Positions 8,765 through 21,200 of a stretch of DNA of 64,000 nt are shown here, piece by piece; the first letter of the stretch is position 1; each line of letters opens with the position of its first letter. The stretch is from Sthenelais limicola. Lineage: Eukaryota > Annelida > Polychaeta > Phyllodocida > Sigalionidae. Below the pieces are notes generated by a model. That model searched no databases and was not told the DNA's origin. It worked only from the letters and a program-made list of their open reading frames with translations. The stretch lies in the NCBI GenBank assembly GCA_942159475.1, contig OW804097.1, forward strand, positions 53,464,986 to 53,528,985. The letters are read 5' to 3'. The translations under genes were made by a program, and so were the position numbers.

Positions 8765-10771
8765 ATGGCGGCTGTCGTTAACGAACATGGAACTGTACAA
8801 GCTTCGTCGATGGAAATCTCCCCCGACTCTCTCCCGGTAATGACTTTTCACTATTCTTGTCCTGGTGATTGTGATTACAAAGATATATGTAAAGCTGTTG
8901 CTCAATTTTATCGTGCTGGGGTTCCTGATAACACTGATGGTGTAGTTTTTAATTCCCCAAGTTCTGCTAAGGGCCGATCGGTCTGTGTTTACGATAAATG
9001 TTTTGCTGGTGAATGTGATTGTGTACATTTGTTAGGTGGCTTACCTGTTCAATTAAAACCTTGTCGCTTTGCGGCATCATTATTCTACCAAGGATGTGAT
9101 ATTTTCACTAAGTTTCTCGATGTGTACATGTATGTTATTGATGGAATTGATGTGGTTGACTCGCCAGTTGAGGGGTATGACCTTCCTAATTACTCTTCCA
9201 TTTTGGAAGACTCGGCTCGTGAAAAAATGGATAAAATTATCGCTAATGAATTAGCTGAGGGTTACGTTTCCATAGTAAAGGATAAACCTACTTGTATACA
9301 TGCCTTAGGAGCTGTGTTTAAACCTGATGGTAATATTCGTCCAATTACCGATTGTTCACGTCCTGATGATGAATCTATAAATTTTCATTGTTCGTCTTTG
9401 ATACGCAATTTCTCATACAACAGTATTGATGATGCCACAGAGTTGGTTTCTCCTGATATATATATGTGTGTTGTGGATATTAAGTCGGCCTACAGGGCGG
9501 TCGCGATTAACCCCGATCACCGCACCTTGTGTGGTTTTCGTTGGACTATAGAGGGGAAAGAACAATACCTGACTGACAATAGACTTTGCTTCGGCTTGCG
9601 CTTAGGTCCCTGTGTTTTTGATAACATTTCTAACTTTATTGCCGATTCTATGTATCATATTTATGGTGTGCGTGTGGTTAACTACCTGGATGATTTTTTC
9701 CTATCATCTAAATCCCTCCACTCCTGTACCCTAGCCTGAAATGCCCTTATCTCCTTCCTTAGGCTACTGGGTTTCCATGTAGCATGGAAGAAAGTGACAA
9801 CTCCATCTACTGTGTGCACATACCTGGGCTTCGAGATTAATTCAGTCAACATGACTCTCCGCCTGCCTCATGGGAAAATAGAGAAACTTCGCCTTCTGTT
9901 AGAGACTGTTAGGGAGGCTAGCCATATCTCTAAGAAGGACTTAGAAAGGATGTGCGGCTACCTAGCCCACTGTGCCTCGGTCTTTAAAGGTGGACGTACT
10001 TTTTGCAGAAGAATGTTCGACTTGTATAAAATTCTGCTTAACAAGAGGTTGACTCGTTCGCCTATCTCTGATGCTTTTCGTGGTGATATAAACTGGTGGT
10101 TTGCCTTCTGCAAAGTATTTAATGGTGTTGGTCTACTAGTGAAAGAGGAGTATCACCTGCCAATGATATCAGACTCCTCGAGCAAGGGGTTTGGGGTATT
10201 CCTAGGTACTGATTGGATAGCCGGTGCCTGGGGTGTGAATGTTATACCCTGGACAGATACCCTGTGCAATCATATTGCCCATTCCCCTACAGAGAACGTC
10301 AAATGGGACAATATAAATGTTCAAGAATTGTTTCCAGTACTTCTGGGAGTTAAACGCTGGAAACACCACTTCAAAAACGTCAAACTCCACTGTTTTATTG
10401 ACAACACCCAGGTTGTAGCGATGCTAACCACAGGTGTGAGTGCTAATAGTATGTGTATGCAATGGTTGTACGAATTATTCTGGGTATTATTCATCTATGG
10501 CATTGAGTTAATCCCGCATTATATTAACACTAAGAACAATGTTGTGGCGGATTTTCTCTCGCGTTTACCATACTTGAAACAACCAATTGACTTCTCCATT
10601 TTGAGTGAGGCTGGCCTGTGTTGTTTTAATCAGACTAAATATCATTATGACAGGCCTGACGAAATGGATGTCCAGAGTGAGGGAACTACAGGCCCTGTCG
10701 GTTGCACCTTCTACGCTCCAACAGAGGGATCGTCAGTGGAAGGTATTCCAGTCGTTCCTCAACAAGAATAA
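8765..10771 (+). pseudogene. Ngaro RT-RNase H, with one in-frame TGA
   Basis: Copies the element RNA into DNA and removes the RNA strand. RT motifs in order: IRPITDCSRP, VVDIKSAYRA (first catalytic D), LCFGLRLGP and NYLDDFF (catalytic DD). After a TGA at 9737-9739 the same frame continues with WKKV, TYLGFEINSVNMTL and the thumb helices. RNase H follows: MISDSSSKGFGVF (D), NVQELFPVL (E), CFIDNTQVVAML (D) and NVVADFLSR (D). The start is taken at the ATG 8765. The open frame begins at 8741 with a GTG and is open back into gag. All catalytic residues are present, so the TGA, 18 codons before the next in-frame ATG, is the only visible lesion. Confidence 0.85.
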
Positions 10772-11579
10772 TCTGTCATCGTCCTCCATTCATCTAGAGA
10801 CACTATGTATGTATGCTGCATACTTATCAGCCTTCATGAAAGCATCGTCTGTGTCTACTTACCTGTGTGGTGTGTCCTTTGGGGCTCGCCTGAGACTCCT
10901 GGAGTGTCCTCCACTGTCACACCCGGCACTGAAGGCTGTGCTGAAGGGAATATCCCGGTTACCTGGCTCGGCGCTAACCCCCTCTGAGCCCATTCTTCCA
11001 TGCCATTTATACAAGATGTTTAACTTTGTGGACTGTTCTTCGCCCCTTGATATCAAACTTTGGGCTATGATAATTTTTCTCTTCAGATCTCTCTTACGAG
11101 TAGGTCACCTCATTGTCTCCCCGCACTCATTATTGCGTGGCGACGTATCAATTCTTCCTTGGGGCCTCGTCATCAACGTCAGGACATCCAAGACTACGTC
11201 ATCCCCTTTCCGGATTCCTGTGGTGAAGCTAAAGGATCATACTTTATGTGCAGTGCATTGGTTATCAAAGGTTTGGGCTTCTAATGACTTACCTGATTCA
11301 GCTATGCTTTTTGCTACCAGATCTTGCCCTAAACCTACCTATGTTGCGCTCAAAAATTTTTTATCCCAATTATTATCCTTGTCGGCTATCAAGGGTATTT
11401 ACTCGACTCAATCGCTAAGACGTGGTGGAGCAACCCACATGGCTGCAATTGGCATCAGGATGTCGGACATCAAGTGTAGAGGTCATTGGGTATCCTCTTG
11501 TGTGGACTCTTATATATCCCCAGACTTGGAACTAAAGCTGAAAGTGGATGCTTTCACTGCCAGTAATCTTTCGGACTAA
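10647..11579 (+). CDS. Ngaro tyrosine recombinase, catalytic His replaced by Gln
   Basis: YR that would integrate the circular DNA. The open frame starts at 10605; ATGs are at 10647 and 10668, inside the end of the RT frame, so the two genes overlap by over 100 bp. The N-terminal SAM-like region carries STLQQRDRQWKVFQSFL and SVSTYLCGV. Catalytic boxes: FRSLLRVGHLI (first R), QSLRRGGATHMAAIG (position of H-x-x-R) and RGHWVSSCVDSYISP (H/W box and the Y nucleophile). The H-x-x-R histidine is Q here (CAA, 11409-11411); related elements usually have HSxRRGGAT. The frame is otherwise intact and stops 21 bp before B1. Confidence 0.85.
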   Translation: MTGLTKWMSRVRELQALSVAPSTLQQRDRQWKVFQSFLNKNNLSSSSIHLETLCMYAAYLSAFMKASSVSTYLCGVSFGARLRLLECPPLSHPALKAVLKGISRLPGSALTPSEPILPCHLYKMFNFVDCSSPLDIKLWAMIIFLFRSLLRVGHLIVSPHSLLRGDVSILPWGLVINVRTSKTTSSPFRIPVVKLKDHTLCAVHWLSKVWASNDLPDSAMLFATRSCPKPTYVALKNFLSQLLSLSAIKGIYSTQSLRRGGATHMAAIGIRMSDIKCRGHWVSSCVDSYISPDLELKLKVDAFTASNLSD

Positions 11580-11600
11580 CTTCTTCGGTTTGGCCTGTGT

Positions 11601-11697
11601 GGTGAAATAAACCTCTATTTCATTGGTGGTTCAGGCCAACCCTCTGTGTTACTCCAGTTATTCCACTCATTCATCTTCCAGCGGACGACCCAGATAT
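11601..11697. repeat. B1 split direct repeat of the Ngaro element
   Basis: A 97-bp copy of 11892-11988, with few differences. Its last seven bases, CAGATAT, are also the first seven of A2. Confidence 0.9.
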
Positions 11698-11861
11698 GTG
11701 TAGGTGAAACGTCACCGCCCATATTGGGGAGGGAGCCTGGCAACGCAACTACGCCACGCTCCTCCTCCATGGTGACGCATTACGTCACAGTCACGCCCCC
11801 CTTCCATTCCTCCTGAGTAAACACTCCAAGTCCGTTATCCAACCGCTCCACACGCGCAAAA
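11691..11861. repeat. A2 split direct repeat of the Ngaro element
   Basis: A 171-bp copy of A1 (7555-7725) in the same orientation. Confidence 0.9.
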
Positions 11862-11891
11862 TTTTTTTTTCTTATCTATGTTATTTATTAT

Positions 11892-11988
11892 GGTGAAATA
11901 AACCTCCATTTCATTGGTGGTTCAGGCCAAACCTCTGTGTTACTCCAGTTATTCCACTCATTCATCTTCCAGCGGACGACCCAGATAT
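11892..11988. repeat. B2 split direct repeat of the Ngaro element
   Basis: The 3' end of the element. It ends in CAGATAT, after which the sequence no longer matches A2. Confidence 0.9.
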
Positions 11989-13286
11989 CGTAAGGAATCA
12001 TATTGATGAAGATGTCCTGAGAATTTCTACTTTATACAAGGCCCCGTTTTTTTTATACCAACGTTCGTATACAATCACCGCTTGGTTGGCCTTATAAATG
12101 GGGCTTCCACATACAAGGCAAACGACCGACAAAAGACGACCGACAAAAGGGACACAGGGGGACCGACAGAGGTGACCGACAATGGCAGGGTACCAATTGT
12201 CGGTCCCCGGTATTTACATGCACGACAAAAAGTGGCTATTTTGGTCATCGACAATTGGTCAGCACAAGAGATTAAATTGTTCTGCCAAGCTGGCAACTTT
12301 TATAAGGATTTGATATTTTAAGATGGTAGTCTGGGCGACTTTTCCCATCATATGGACGAAAATATTTTGAAAATATTTAATATTTAGCCTTTTTATGGCC
12401 ACATAAGAGAAATTCTATAGTAAGTCTATGGGTGCGAGATTTTTTATTTTTCCTGAATTTCGATGAAAGTTTTAGGCTTACCTAAGTTAGTTATCATCTC
12501 AGGTACCTCTGGTTGACACATGTAAACATTTTGCAGTACATTAGTACATTTATTTTAAGTTTATTTCTATCATTTCACTTGATTTTTTATTAATTTAGGG
12601 CCATTTTGGCCATATTTTACTGCCTATTTCGATATCCATATAATATACGGCTAGAGCGATTTCTAGGAAAGGAGGTAGAAAAGAAATGGTAGAAAGAAGG
12701 TTTTCTTTGTCCAGAATGTTCTCGGAATTTGTTGTTTTGCAAACCACTTTACTCATCTGTAGAGGTCTGTCCCCCCTCTCTGGATGTCGTCGTATGTGGT
12801 TTGTGAAGGTTTTTGGGGTGGAAATGTGATTTTGAAGCCCTTTTTATATTTTTTTCATACAACTATTTTTAGCACGGGAAAGCCCCTGTTAGAAAGTAAA
12901 AGAGATTGATGTCATGCCTCTCCAACCGTCTGTGGCAACGTGGGATTCCCTACACCCTGTCCAGCCTCCTTTGTTTTATTGATAATCTTACACCAACAAT
13001 TCTAAAAGAACATATTGGGAGAGAAGGTCATATCTAATGCTTATGGGAAATAAATTAAAGATCACTTTGAGGGTCTAATAATGAAATTTATTGTAATTCT
13101 GTATGATAATCCTTTTTTCTTTCTATTTATTTAAACTTAAAATATCATTGTAACTCAATGACTATGGGAGCATATTGCAAATAAAAAAACAAACCAACTA
13201 AAATCTATTCAGTTCTGTCTATCAGGCCTGTACTGTATCCAGTTTTTACTTTATTCATTATTACTTTTATTGTCATAGGTGGAATC

Positions 13287-13350
13287 GGAGATGGGGTTGG
13301 GAGAGAAAAATAGGTATGAAAGATGGGGTTGGGAGAGAAAAATAGGTATG
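13287..13350. repeat. Two tandem 32-bp purine-rich units
   Basis: AGATGGGGTTGGGAGAGAAA and its continuation occur twice back to back, followed by a purine-rich G/A run to ~13425. Confidence 0.7.
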
Positions 13351-13646
13351 AAAGACAGAGAAAAGGGGGAGGGAAACGAGAGAGGTGGGGGGTGGGGAGT
13401 GTGGGGAGAGAGGGTGACCGTCCAGAGGACGGGTACTTTGCTAGTATAATATAAATGGAATTATATCTGAAGCAGGTTAACCTCTTACGAATGAGAGTGG
13501 CCTGTTCATTAACATTCAAATGTCCATTGCTCAAGAGCTATGGAACTACTGACCATATAACAGAAGCGAATTTCCTTTTATAGTTGGTGAGGAGATAGGG
13601 TGTACGGTCCATACATGATACTCACTAGCGCCATCTACATTTACCG

Positions 13647-13804
13647 TTAGGACTGGACACTATGAATATTATGGGGGATATATAAAGGATCAACATAGAG
13701 GAAACAAGCAAGCTAGACAAGACAAGGAAGGAAAGGAAAAGGCTAACCTCTAACACTGTGAGGACTGGACACTAAGTATATTAAGGAGGATATATAAAGG
13801 ATCA
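13647..13804. repeat. Duplicated TATA-containing segment
   Basis: AGGACTGGACACTA with GGATATATAAAGGATCA (13647-13692) recurs at 13757-13804, 110 bp away. Each copy holds a TATATAAA box, so these could be old promoter pieces of an E1-family element. Confidence 0.4.
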
Positions 13805-14790
13805 TACAAATTATAGCAACAATATAAGAAAAGTCTCACAAATGAATTCAGTTTCGCAACAGAAGTACAGGAGCCTGTATGGGTTAATTCTCACTGTGGA
13901 AATACACATACCTGTCATTTTTATTCATTTATCGAGTTTTTTAGATATTAAATGCTATAGTATTGGTATAATTATATGCTAATTCTCAGGGATTAGAACA
14001 GTTGGTGATATAATTGTTGAAGCCAGATGGAGAAATAATGTCATGTCGAGAAATAAGAAATAAAATGGTATAAGGTGGTCATTTTTAGACAGAGCTATGG
14101 TAGAAAGATTTCCCTCCCTTGGAGGCGTTTTAAATAAGATCTCGTGGAGAAAATCAAATTTGACCTACCAGACCCCCCCCCCCCATATTACCTTTTCAGA
14201 AACTTTTTCAGCGCTGATGCTGATGCCGTCACAGCAAACTGGTGGCTCTCTATGTATAGGTATATCACTGCATTCGAGCCCAAAGTTAGATAAAGAACAG
14301 GCAAATCCGCTATATTACTTTAACATTATACACAATGAACATGTATGGAAATATAGTAAAACCTATATTTGTCACATTTGATTAATATATAAAGAAATAT
14401 CAAGCTAAATAAGTAGACCTACTGTACGATTGGGAGCCTTTTGAAGTCGAAATAGTCGAAATAATCACAAAAAAATACCAACAAATAATTATAAATCAAT
14501 AGAAATGATAAAAATTAAATGTACAAATCAACACCAAAATATTCACCAAAATCAGGGACCTGCAAACCACGCACAAATCGAAATATTCACTAAAAATGGC
14601 AATAATTATGTATAAATCAATTTAAACGATAAAAATAAATATACAAATATATTCTAAACTTCACAGAAGTGAACAGGAATGAACAGGAGGCTCATCGAGA
14701 TCATAAGCACCTTTGGTTTTGCCAAAAAAAACAGGGAAAAAGAATTAATTTAGGGTCCTGACAAAAATTTAGGGTCACGACAATCGGTCA

Positions 14791-14834
14791 CCCCTCTCGA
14801 CAAGTTTTAAAATTTTAGAACTTGTCGGGAGGGG
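14791..14834. repeat. Hairpin inside the E1 right end
   Basis: CCCCTCTCGACAAGTT (14791-14806) pairs with AACTTGTCGGGAGGGG (14819-14834), with one mismatch and a 12-base AT loop. Confidence 0.75.
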
Positions 14835-15211
14835 TCCACGACAGGTCACCGACAAGTCACCAACAAGTCACCGACAAGTCACCGACAATCGTGAGGGGTC
14901 ACCGATTGTCGGTGACCCGGTATCCACATGCACGATTGTCGGTGACCGCTGGTGACCGATTGTCGGTCGTCTTTTGTCGGTCGTTTGCCTTGTATGTGGA
15001 ACACGGGCTTAAGAACTGTACTGGCTAGCGTTTTTCCGCAACATGTAGCGTCGAATGTGTAAATGTAGGCTAAACCTGGGGGAGGTTGAAACTGATGACA
15101 GGTTAGTAAAAAATGGCTTGGTGTTCTTGGTTGTTTGTTTAAGGTTAAGTTATGGAGGGGATCTGATCCATCACGGACTAAAATCAATAAACAACTCTGA
15201 TTTTAGCGTTC

Positions 15212-15271
15212 GAACGGTCTGTAGGCCCAGTGACATCCCTCAGCCTACGGCCTTGGGCCTACAGACCGTTC
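15212..15271. repeat. Perfect 18-bp inverted repeat
   Basis: GAACGGTCTGTAGGCCCA at 15212-15229 is the exact reverse complement of 15254-15271, with a 24-base loop. Probably a foldback remnant. Confidence 0.85.
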
Positions 15272-17416
15272 TCAGTTATTTATTGCTATAGCAGTATGGC
15301 GCGCTTGAGTGACTTCCTAATCCCCAAATTCCGTGATGCAAATGCCTTGTACGCGTAGAATTAAAAGTACGCAATGCTCATGACACGCTACGCAATTTCG
15401 TTCTATTTCTGGGGATATTTCTTAGCGTGTGGAAATACTGAGTATATGTTTCCCTAGATTGATATTTCGCATGTGAAAGTAAGTAAATACTAGTAAAGTA
15501 AATCTATATACCAAATTAATATGCATATGATAGTAGAAATGCAGAACATGGGATGTGCATCTCATCCCAGAATGTGACCAACTTTGGAAGTAGTCACAGT
15601 TGCAGGTTTTCATCAACAACAATCACAAAATGGAAATAAAAACAGCCTCAAACGTCTTGTAACGTATGTATATTGGCCCCTTTCCCCTTTATATATGCCT
15701 TATGGCTTAGCAAAGATTATAATTAATGGCTGTATAGAAAAGGGAAGATTATATGTGGGCTAAAATATCTTACTGTATATTATTTATCATGGATGAGTGT
15801 GATATTCTTCTTCTAATTATTTAAGGAGGTACCTCGATCGGTAATACCCTATACAACGACACTGCCCTATATACATACTAATTCAGTTCGAACTCCTTTC
15901 CAAGGTGAGGCGTAATAATCACCATGAGCATGATTGATGAAAAAACATCTTAATATCTAATCTCGATGTTCCATACCTTCCAAGTAAACAGGATGCAATC
16001 ATGCAAAGACGTCAAATCTGACAGCATAATATGCGTTACACTATAGTAACTAATGAAAAAGGCTATTTTCAGGAAAGCACTATCACTCATAGGAAAACTA
16101 AATAATGTAAATCATAATCATAAAATTTGTCATCGCTTAGCTTGACAGTTTTTTCGAAATTATTTCTTTCTTTAGGTTCTCAAATGGCTACTATTACTTG
16201 CCGCAGGCGAAACTAACTAATGCGTTGGGAAAACATTACCGACTTCTTTATCAACCTCCATTACCTCTTTGATGATGTAGAAATGGAAGAAAGTATATGT
16301 CGAAAAAGTGATTATTGAGATAACCTTCCATTAATTCTCACTCATCCTAATAATGTTGGAGCCCTGGGTCCTATGCTCACTAAATTATATGTATTCACAT
16401 ATATGTATCCTCTGATAAATTGCCATAAATGGCATACATATATGGTCTTCGTATGGGAACTGTGCTCAAGGAACAGCACCCGTCAATCGGTCATTTATGT
16501 GACATCACTGCATATAGAAACCGTCAAATTTCCAAAACATGGAATTACCTAAAATTACACAAATATAATTCTGATAATATATTATTGATAGGATCATATA
16601 TTATACATATCACGTCAGTATCAGAATAGTTACAAATCATCTTACTAATTCAAATTATTTGTGATTAATTATATGATATTTTTGGTGAATATTTTTGGTT
16701 CTCAGGAATTACGACAAAAACTTCAAATTTAGCTAAATTTACTCATTATGGCTTATAAGACTGAAATTATCACTATTCCTCAGTTGGTATATGTTTATGC
16801 AAGAATTTGAAGTCAAATTGGGTGCGAGAAACGGCCGACTTCAGACTCTTTGCATATTTGCATACATGTACTGCTGCCTTATGACTATTATTATAAATAC
16901 GACTAGTTGGCCTTTTGTAGGGGGTAGAATTACTTGACTATTGCTTAAAGGACCAAGCTCCGCTTGATATTATATTGCATAGGTAGGGGGACGTTGAGTT
17001 GTAGACAATGGATAAATTACTTATTGTTAATTACATGTTTATGCAGGGATTCTGGATTAGATTCGTACAGGATCGTGAACAGGGGATATGTCATCTTATA
17101 GGTATTAAATTGTTTTCACTGATGTGTTTGCTGTTTGATTAAAATGCACCCCTTGTTCTGTTATTTCTATTATTGGCCATAGTGGTGTACTGTGTGTAGT
17201 ATGTACTGCCTTGGGTGATGATTTTCATCTTTGAGCTTTATCATAATCTATCTATAGAATCTTTGTCGTTGTCAGTATTATGGATAATAATAATAATGAC
17301 CTGAATAAAAAAATTAATTTTTAAAAAGTTAAGAAGCCAGAATTTCAACAATTACATTATCCCAATTGATATGAATTCCCCTCAGGAATAACTATACATA
17401 ACTGGTGTAGTTGGTT

Positions 17417-17490
17417 TTAACCCTTTAAGGACGGGAGGTATTGATATTCCATACAAATACTGCATTAATGCAGCCTCCCGTCCTTAAAGT
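17417..17490. mobile_element. Miniature piggyBac-like TIR element (candidate)
   Basis: CTTTAAGGACGGGAGG (17423-17438) is the exact reverse complement of 17474-17489. The left side reads TTAACCCTTTAAGG. piggyBac elements insert at TTAA and often begin CCC/CCT, so a very short piggyBac-type derivative is possible. The right flank lacks a clean TTAA copy outside the arm. Confidence 0.35.
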
Positions 17491-18118
17491 TTATTTGTAT
17501 TTCTCTTGTTGGAAGGAAATATTAAGTAAGTATTTGTTATGCAACAGGCCCCTGGGCTATCCCCATACATAGGGCGTACAATGGAGGAACATGCAGCAAA
17601 CATGTGTAACTAGCACTTCTACATTTCACACACTAATTAACAAGGTAAGGACCAATGGGAGTTGTAATTACAAATTGAATTATGATATACACCAGAGGGT
17701 CATTCCCCTGAGAGCTTAATTATTGTTTTTTCCGTTGCCACACTTAGGAAGCCAGGGCTTTTAAGCGTGTCCTACAGCGTTTCTAATATAAAACGCGAAC
17801 AGATAGATTAGTCGGTTTTTTTTAACGTTTTTATTCAACTGATTCCCTTAAATTAAATTAAATTTAGGAGTAATTAGGTCAGTTAATTAAACTACTTAAA
17901 ATTGGCTGAAGGGACTTGGAGCTAGTCTACTGGTGGATCTTCTTTTGGGGTACCCTGACACACCACTTCATATCAATCCATCAGGAAATAGTCCCTTCTT
18001 ACCTAGTACCTACTTTATGGCATTAAAGGTTGAATTTCTAAAAAGTGAATCGACAACTGCTGCTCATTTCTGACAATAAACAATAATTTACCTGCTTCAT
18101 AAACACTGACTATTTTAC

Positions 18119-18292
18119 AGTGTGTGTGCATGAGTACAGTGTGTGTGTGCACGAGTACAGGGTGTGTGTGTGCACGAGTACAGGGTGTGAGTACAGGGTG
18201 TGTGTGCACGAGTACAGGGTGTGTGCACATGTACAGGAGTACAGGGTGTGTGCACGTGTACAGTGTGTGCGCACGCGTACAGTGTGTGTGCT
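18119..18292. repeat. GT-rich minisatellite
   Basis: Degenerate units of GTGTGTGCACGAGTACAG, about 15-25 bp each, roughly eight copies, giving threonine/histidine-rich frames by chance on both strands. Confidence 0.9.
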
Positions 18293-21200
18293 AAGGAACG
18301 GAGACGTTTATTTTCACTAGATCTAAGAGAGCGGGAAAAATATTTAGTTTCCAGGGCTGAGAAACCATTTTTTTTAAAAAAAAATTCCAAGGCAATTTGC
18401 CCATAGGAACGCAGTAGGGGTCCGATCACGCAATTACACAAAGAGGAGCAAGAGAAGGAGCAAGAGATCGAGATAGAGGAGGAGAGAGGAGGAGTAGGAG
18501 GATGACACCACATACCAATCCTAGACTAGCGGGCGACAATGGCATAATTTTAATTATGTAATAACATACCCAAAGCAAGAAAATTCGCCATCACTCCTTC
18601 GGAGATGCCAAATACACTATACAGCTTCCTCCATGATCGGGAAACCCCCTCTATTTCTCATTGTCCAACACCCAAAAGTTACATGAGTGCCTATGTTAGA
18701 CAATTAGGAAGAGATTGGACCAAGATATTTTAGCTCTTACTGGTATAATTACGGCGTGACAGACCTCTCGCGTTGACGCCTCTAGGGCTCTATAGATCAG
18801 TGTTGCCATTGCTCCTTGCTCGATCTGTCTCTATGGTGGTCGCACTTACACCTTGTGGCAATGTGGTAAACTAACCGGAAGTCAGTACTCGGAGAATGTT
18901 TTCTGACCCTCCCACGAGGTAGCGCCACCAGCAGCACCACCCAGCATCCACATCACCGTGTCATGCATGGCCATGATCGGGGATGTGGTTCACAGGATTA
19001 AAGCGAAAAAACGAAATGATTTGGATGCGTCGGCAGACGCCATAGGAGGGAGGGAAGCAGGTAGGGTCTTGAAAGTGTTAATCAACAAAAACAATCTATA
19101 TTTATGTAGTAAATATTCCCCGTCGTTCCCATCAAAATTGCGCCCCCAGCGCCGACCTTGCCATCATACCCTCTGGACCTTTTAGTACATAGTCTATAGA
19201 AGGACTATAGAAGGATTATAGGAGGAGGAGAAAGAGAGTGTTTGACGATGAAGTAGGAGTCCTATCACGCAATCGTATGCAAAAATACCAGTTCAGCTGC
19301 AAAACGCAGCACCAAACCCTACCTATGCCTACCGAAACCAAAACTAAGCCTACGATAAGCTTACATAGGAAAAATAACATGGGAAATCTGAAGAGATCTG
19401 TGAGTAGTATATGTCATTTTAGGATTGCAGCGTAAAGGACTGGTTCCCAGCAGACGTCTATATGAACACATCCTGTACGCTGTAATTGCGGCTGAGTTGG
19501 ATTTCCCTTGGGATCTAAAGGCAACGTTGAAGTCGGCAGACGTACAGCGGAATTTTTAAAGCGTGCCGTCCTATTGGACGAGCCCGCTTTAAAAAGGGAT
19601 GGGCAATGTGGTGCGCGGCTCTGGATCAGTATTCGCTGGACTAGAGACGGGCTCATGCGGCTAATATATAATATACAGCTGGGGTTTTCTATGATGAAGG
19701 TAACAGCTAGAGGGCGTTGCTCAACGCACAGGGTATTACTGGGTATTGATCATGAGAGGTTGTACCTATCCGTGTATTGCTATTTTAACTTTTTATTGTG
19801 TCTATGACCTGTATGAGACTTGTATATGTGTCTGTACACCTTGTTCTTCTGTATATTCATTTACTTATGAAGGACATGTGTCCAGTTAATAGTTGTTGGC
19901 TTGTCAGCTAAGACGAGTCAACCCTGGGTGTGGGGTGGTAATAAACAGGCAGTGCTGGCAAGGCCCAATCGATCTTGGTTGATTTGTTCATTGATAGGAT
20001 AGTAGTTCCATAGTCGCTTAAGATTATCGATCGGATATTACACAAACATACATCTGTCAAAATGCAATGTGTATAGCATGACTGTATAGATAATGCTAGG
20101 GCATTGTTGTGGCCAATCCCCTTCCACCTACTACTACCCCACCTACAACCACTCACCATACTAATCATTCTCACCGGTCATATCCCTCACTTCACTTCCA
20201 ACCACACACCTGCTAACATTTAACCCACCCACCCACACCTATTTTTCATCGTCCCTTCACTCCTCCAACTAATTATGTCTCATCACCAAATCAATTTTAT
20301 ATACAAAGATTTATTTTCCAATTCATCAACTTTTACCAATTTTACTCAATCAAAAATCATTTATTTATATAATCTCATTTCATTATTTAAAACTCTTTTA
20401 TAAAAACTTACAAATTAAATAAACATTTAGTTTCCCACTTCCACTTATTTATCTTCTACATCCATCCTATTATTGGGCGAATCAACAATGCCATCTGTAT
20501 GTTTAAATGTTGTATGTTTAAATAAATTAACCGTCTGGGTGCAGCATCACACAAAGTGACTTCAAAGGGCAACTCATTAATGAAACACGATCATATTATT
20601 TCAATCACTTTCGTGACATAGAGTTATTTGCCTGGTGGGTGGTAATATTCAAGACATTTCAGGTGTTGTTACACTAATTCCATGCTGATATAGATAAGAG
20701 CATTCTGCATCTCCAACTAATCCCAGGGCTATATCTATTCTTATGTTGTTGTTCACGAAGCCATTGTCACTATCTGGTATCTGGAACAGAAGAAAGTGTG
20801 AATATATTCCCTTCACGTCCTTTCCCTTTTATACCAATCCCCACGGAAAGAATAGAGCTTTCCCCTCCATTTATTATTCTATAGTTCATAACGTGGGTAC
20901 ATCTGTGAGCAGAATGTCTTCAATCTTGGGTCCGGTATCATTACCATGCACCAAAATGGCCAACTTTTATGGGGAGCAAGTTTCTCCTTTTCTTTTATTG
21001 AACCATAACAAAATTAAATATTGCTCTCATGGTACAAACAAGGATTTAAGTGCATACTATTAATCAACTATAGTGCAGTTGTGGTTGATGTGGTTGATGT
21101 GGTTGATTCACAAAATTGCACTGGCACAAAGACACAGTCAAATAAAGCTATGCATACATGTAGAGATTATGAGGGAGAGAGAGAATACAACATTTTCAGA

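Larger units (their letters stand above)
7555..11988 (+). mobile_element. Ngaro-type YR retrotransposon with complete split direct repeats
   Basis: The full architecture is present: A1 (7555-7725), gag, RT-RNase H, YR, B1 (11601-11697), A2 (11691-11861) and B2 (11892-11988). A1 to A2 has a constant offset of 4136, and B1 to B2 a constant offset of 291. B1 and A2 overlap in CAGATAT, and the same heptamer sits at the left end of A1 and the right end of B2. This marks it as the probable recombination core. No target duplication is seen, as expected for YR integration. The gag and YR frames are open; RT has a single TGA. Confidence 0.88.
12095..15005. mobile_element. TIR transposon (family E1), no transposase frame
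   Basis: The left end, TTCCACATACAAGGCAAACG followed by GACCGACAAAAGACGACCGAC, is matched in inverted orientation at 14965-15003. Both ends continue into arrays of (a)ccgacaa units and a shared GGTATTTACATGCACGAC or ATCCACATGCACGA-like segment. The left 550 bp recur at 63174-63720. Inside are only short or low-complexity frames, so this is a non-autonomous copy. The superfamily is unknown to me; subterminal repeat arrays of this kind fit several cut-and-paste groups. No clear target duplication was found. Confidence 0.65.
15006..18118. other. No gene recognised; two short hairpins
   Basis: AT-rich DNA with only short, stop-bounded frames lacking domains. It contains the hairpins at 15212-15271 and 17417-17490, listed separately. 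No RNA gene was recognised. Confidence 0.4.

Noticed and set aside
18015..18513. Histidine/threonine-rich and cysteine-rich frames
   Set aside because: Translations of the GT-rich minisatellite in several frames.
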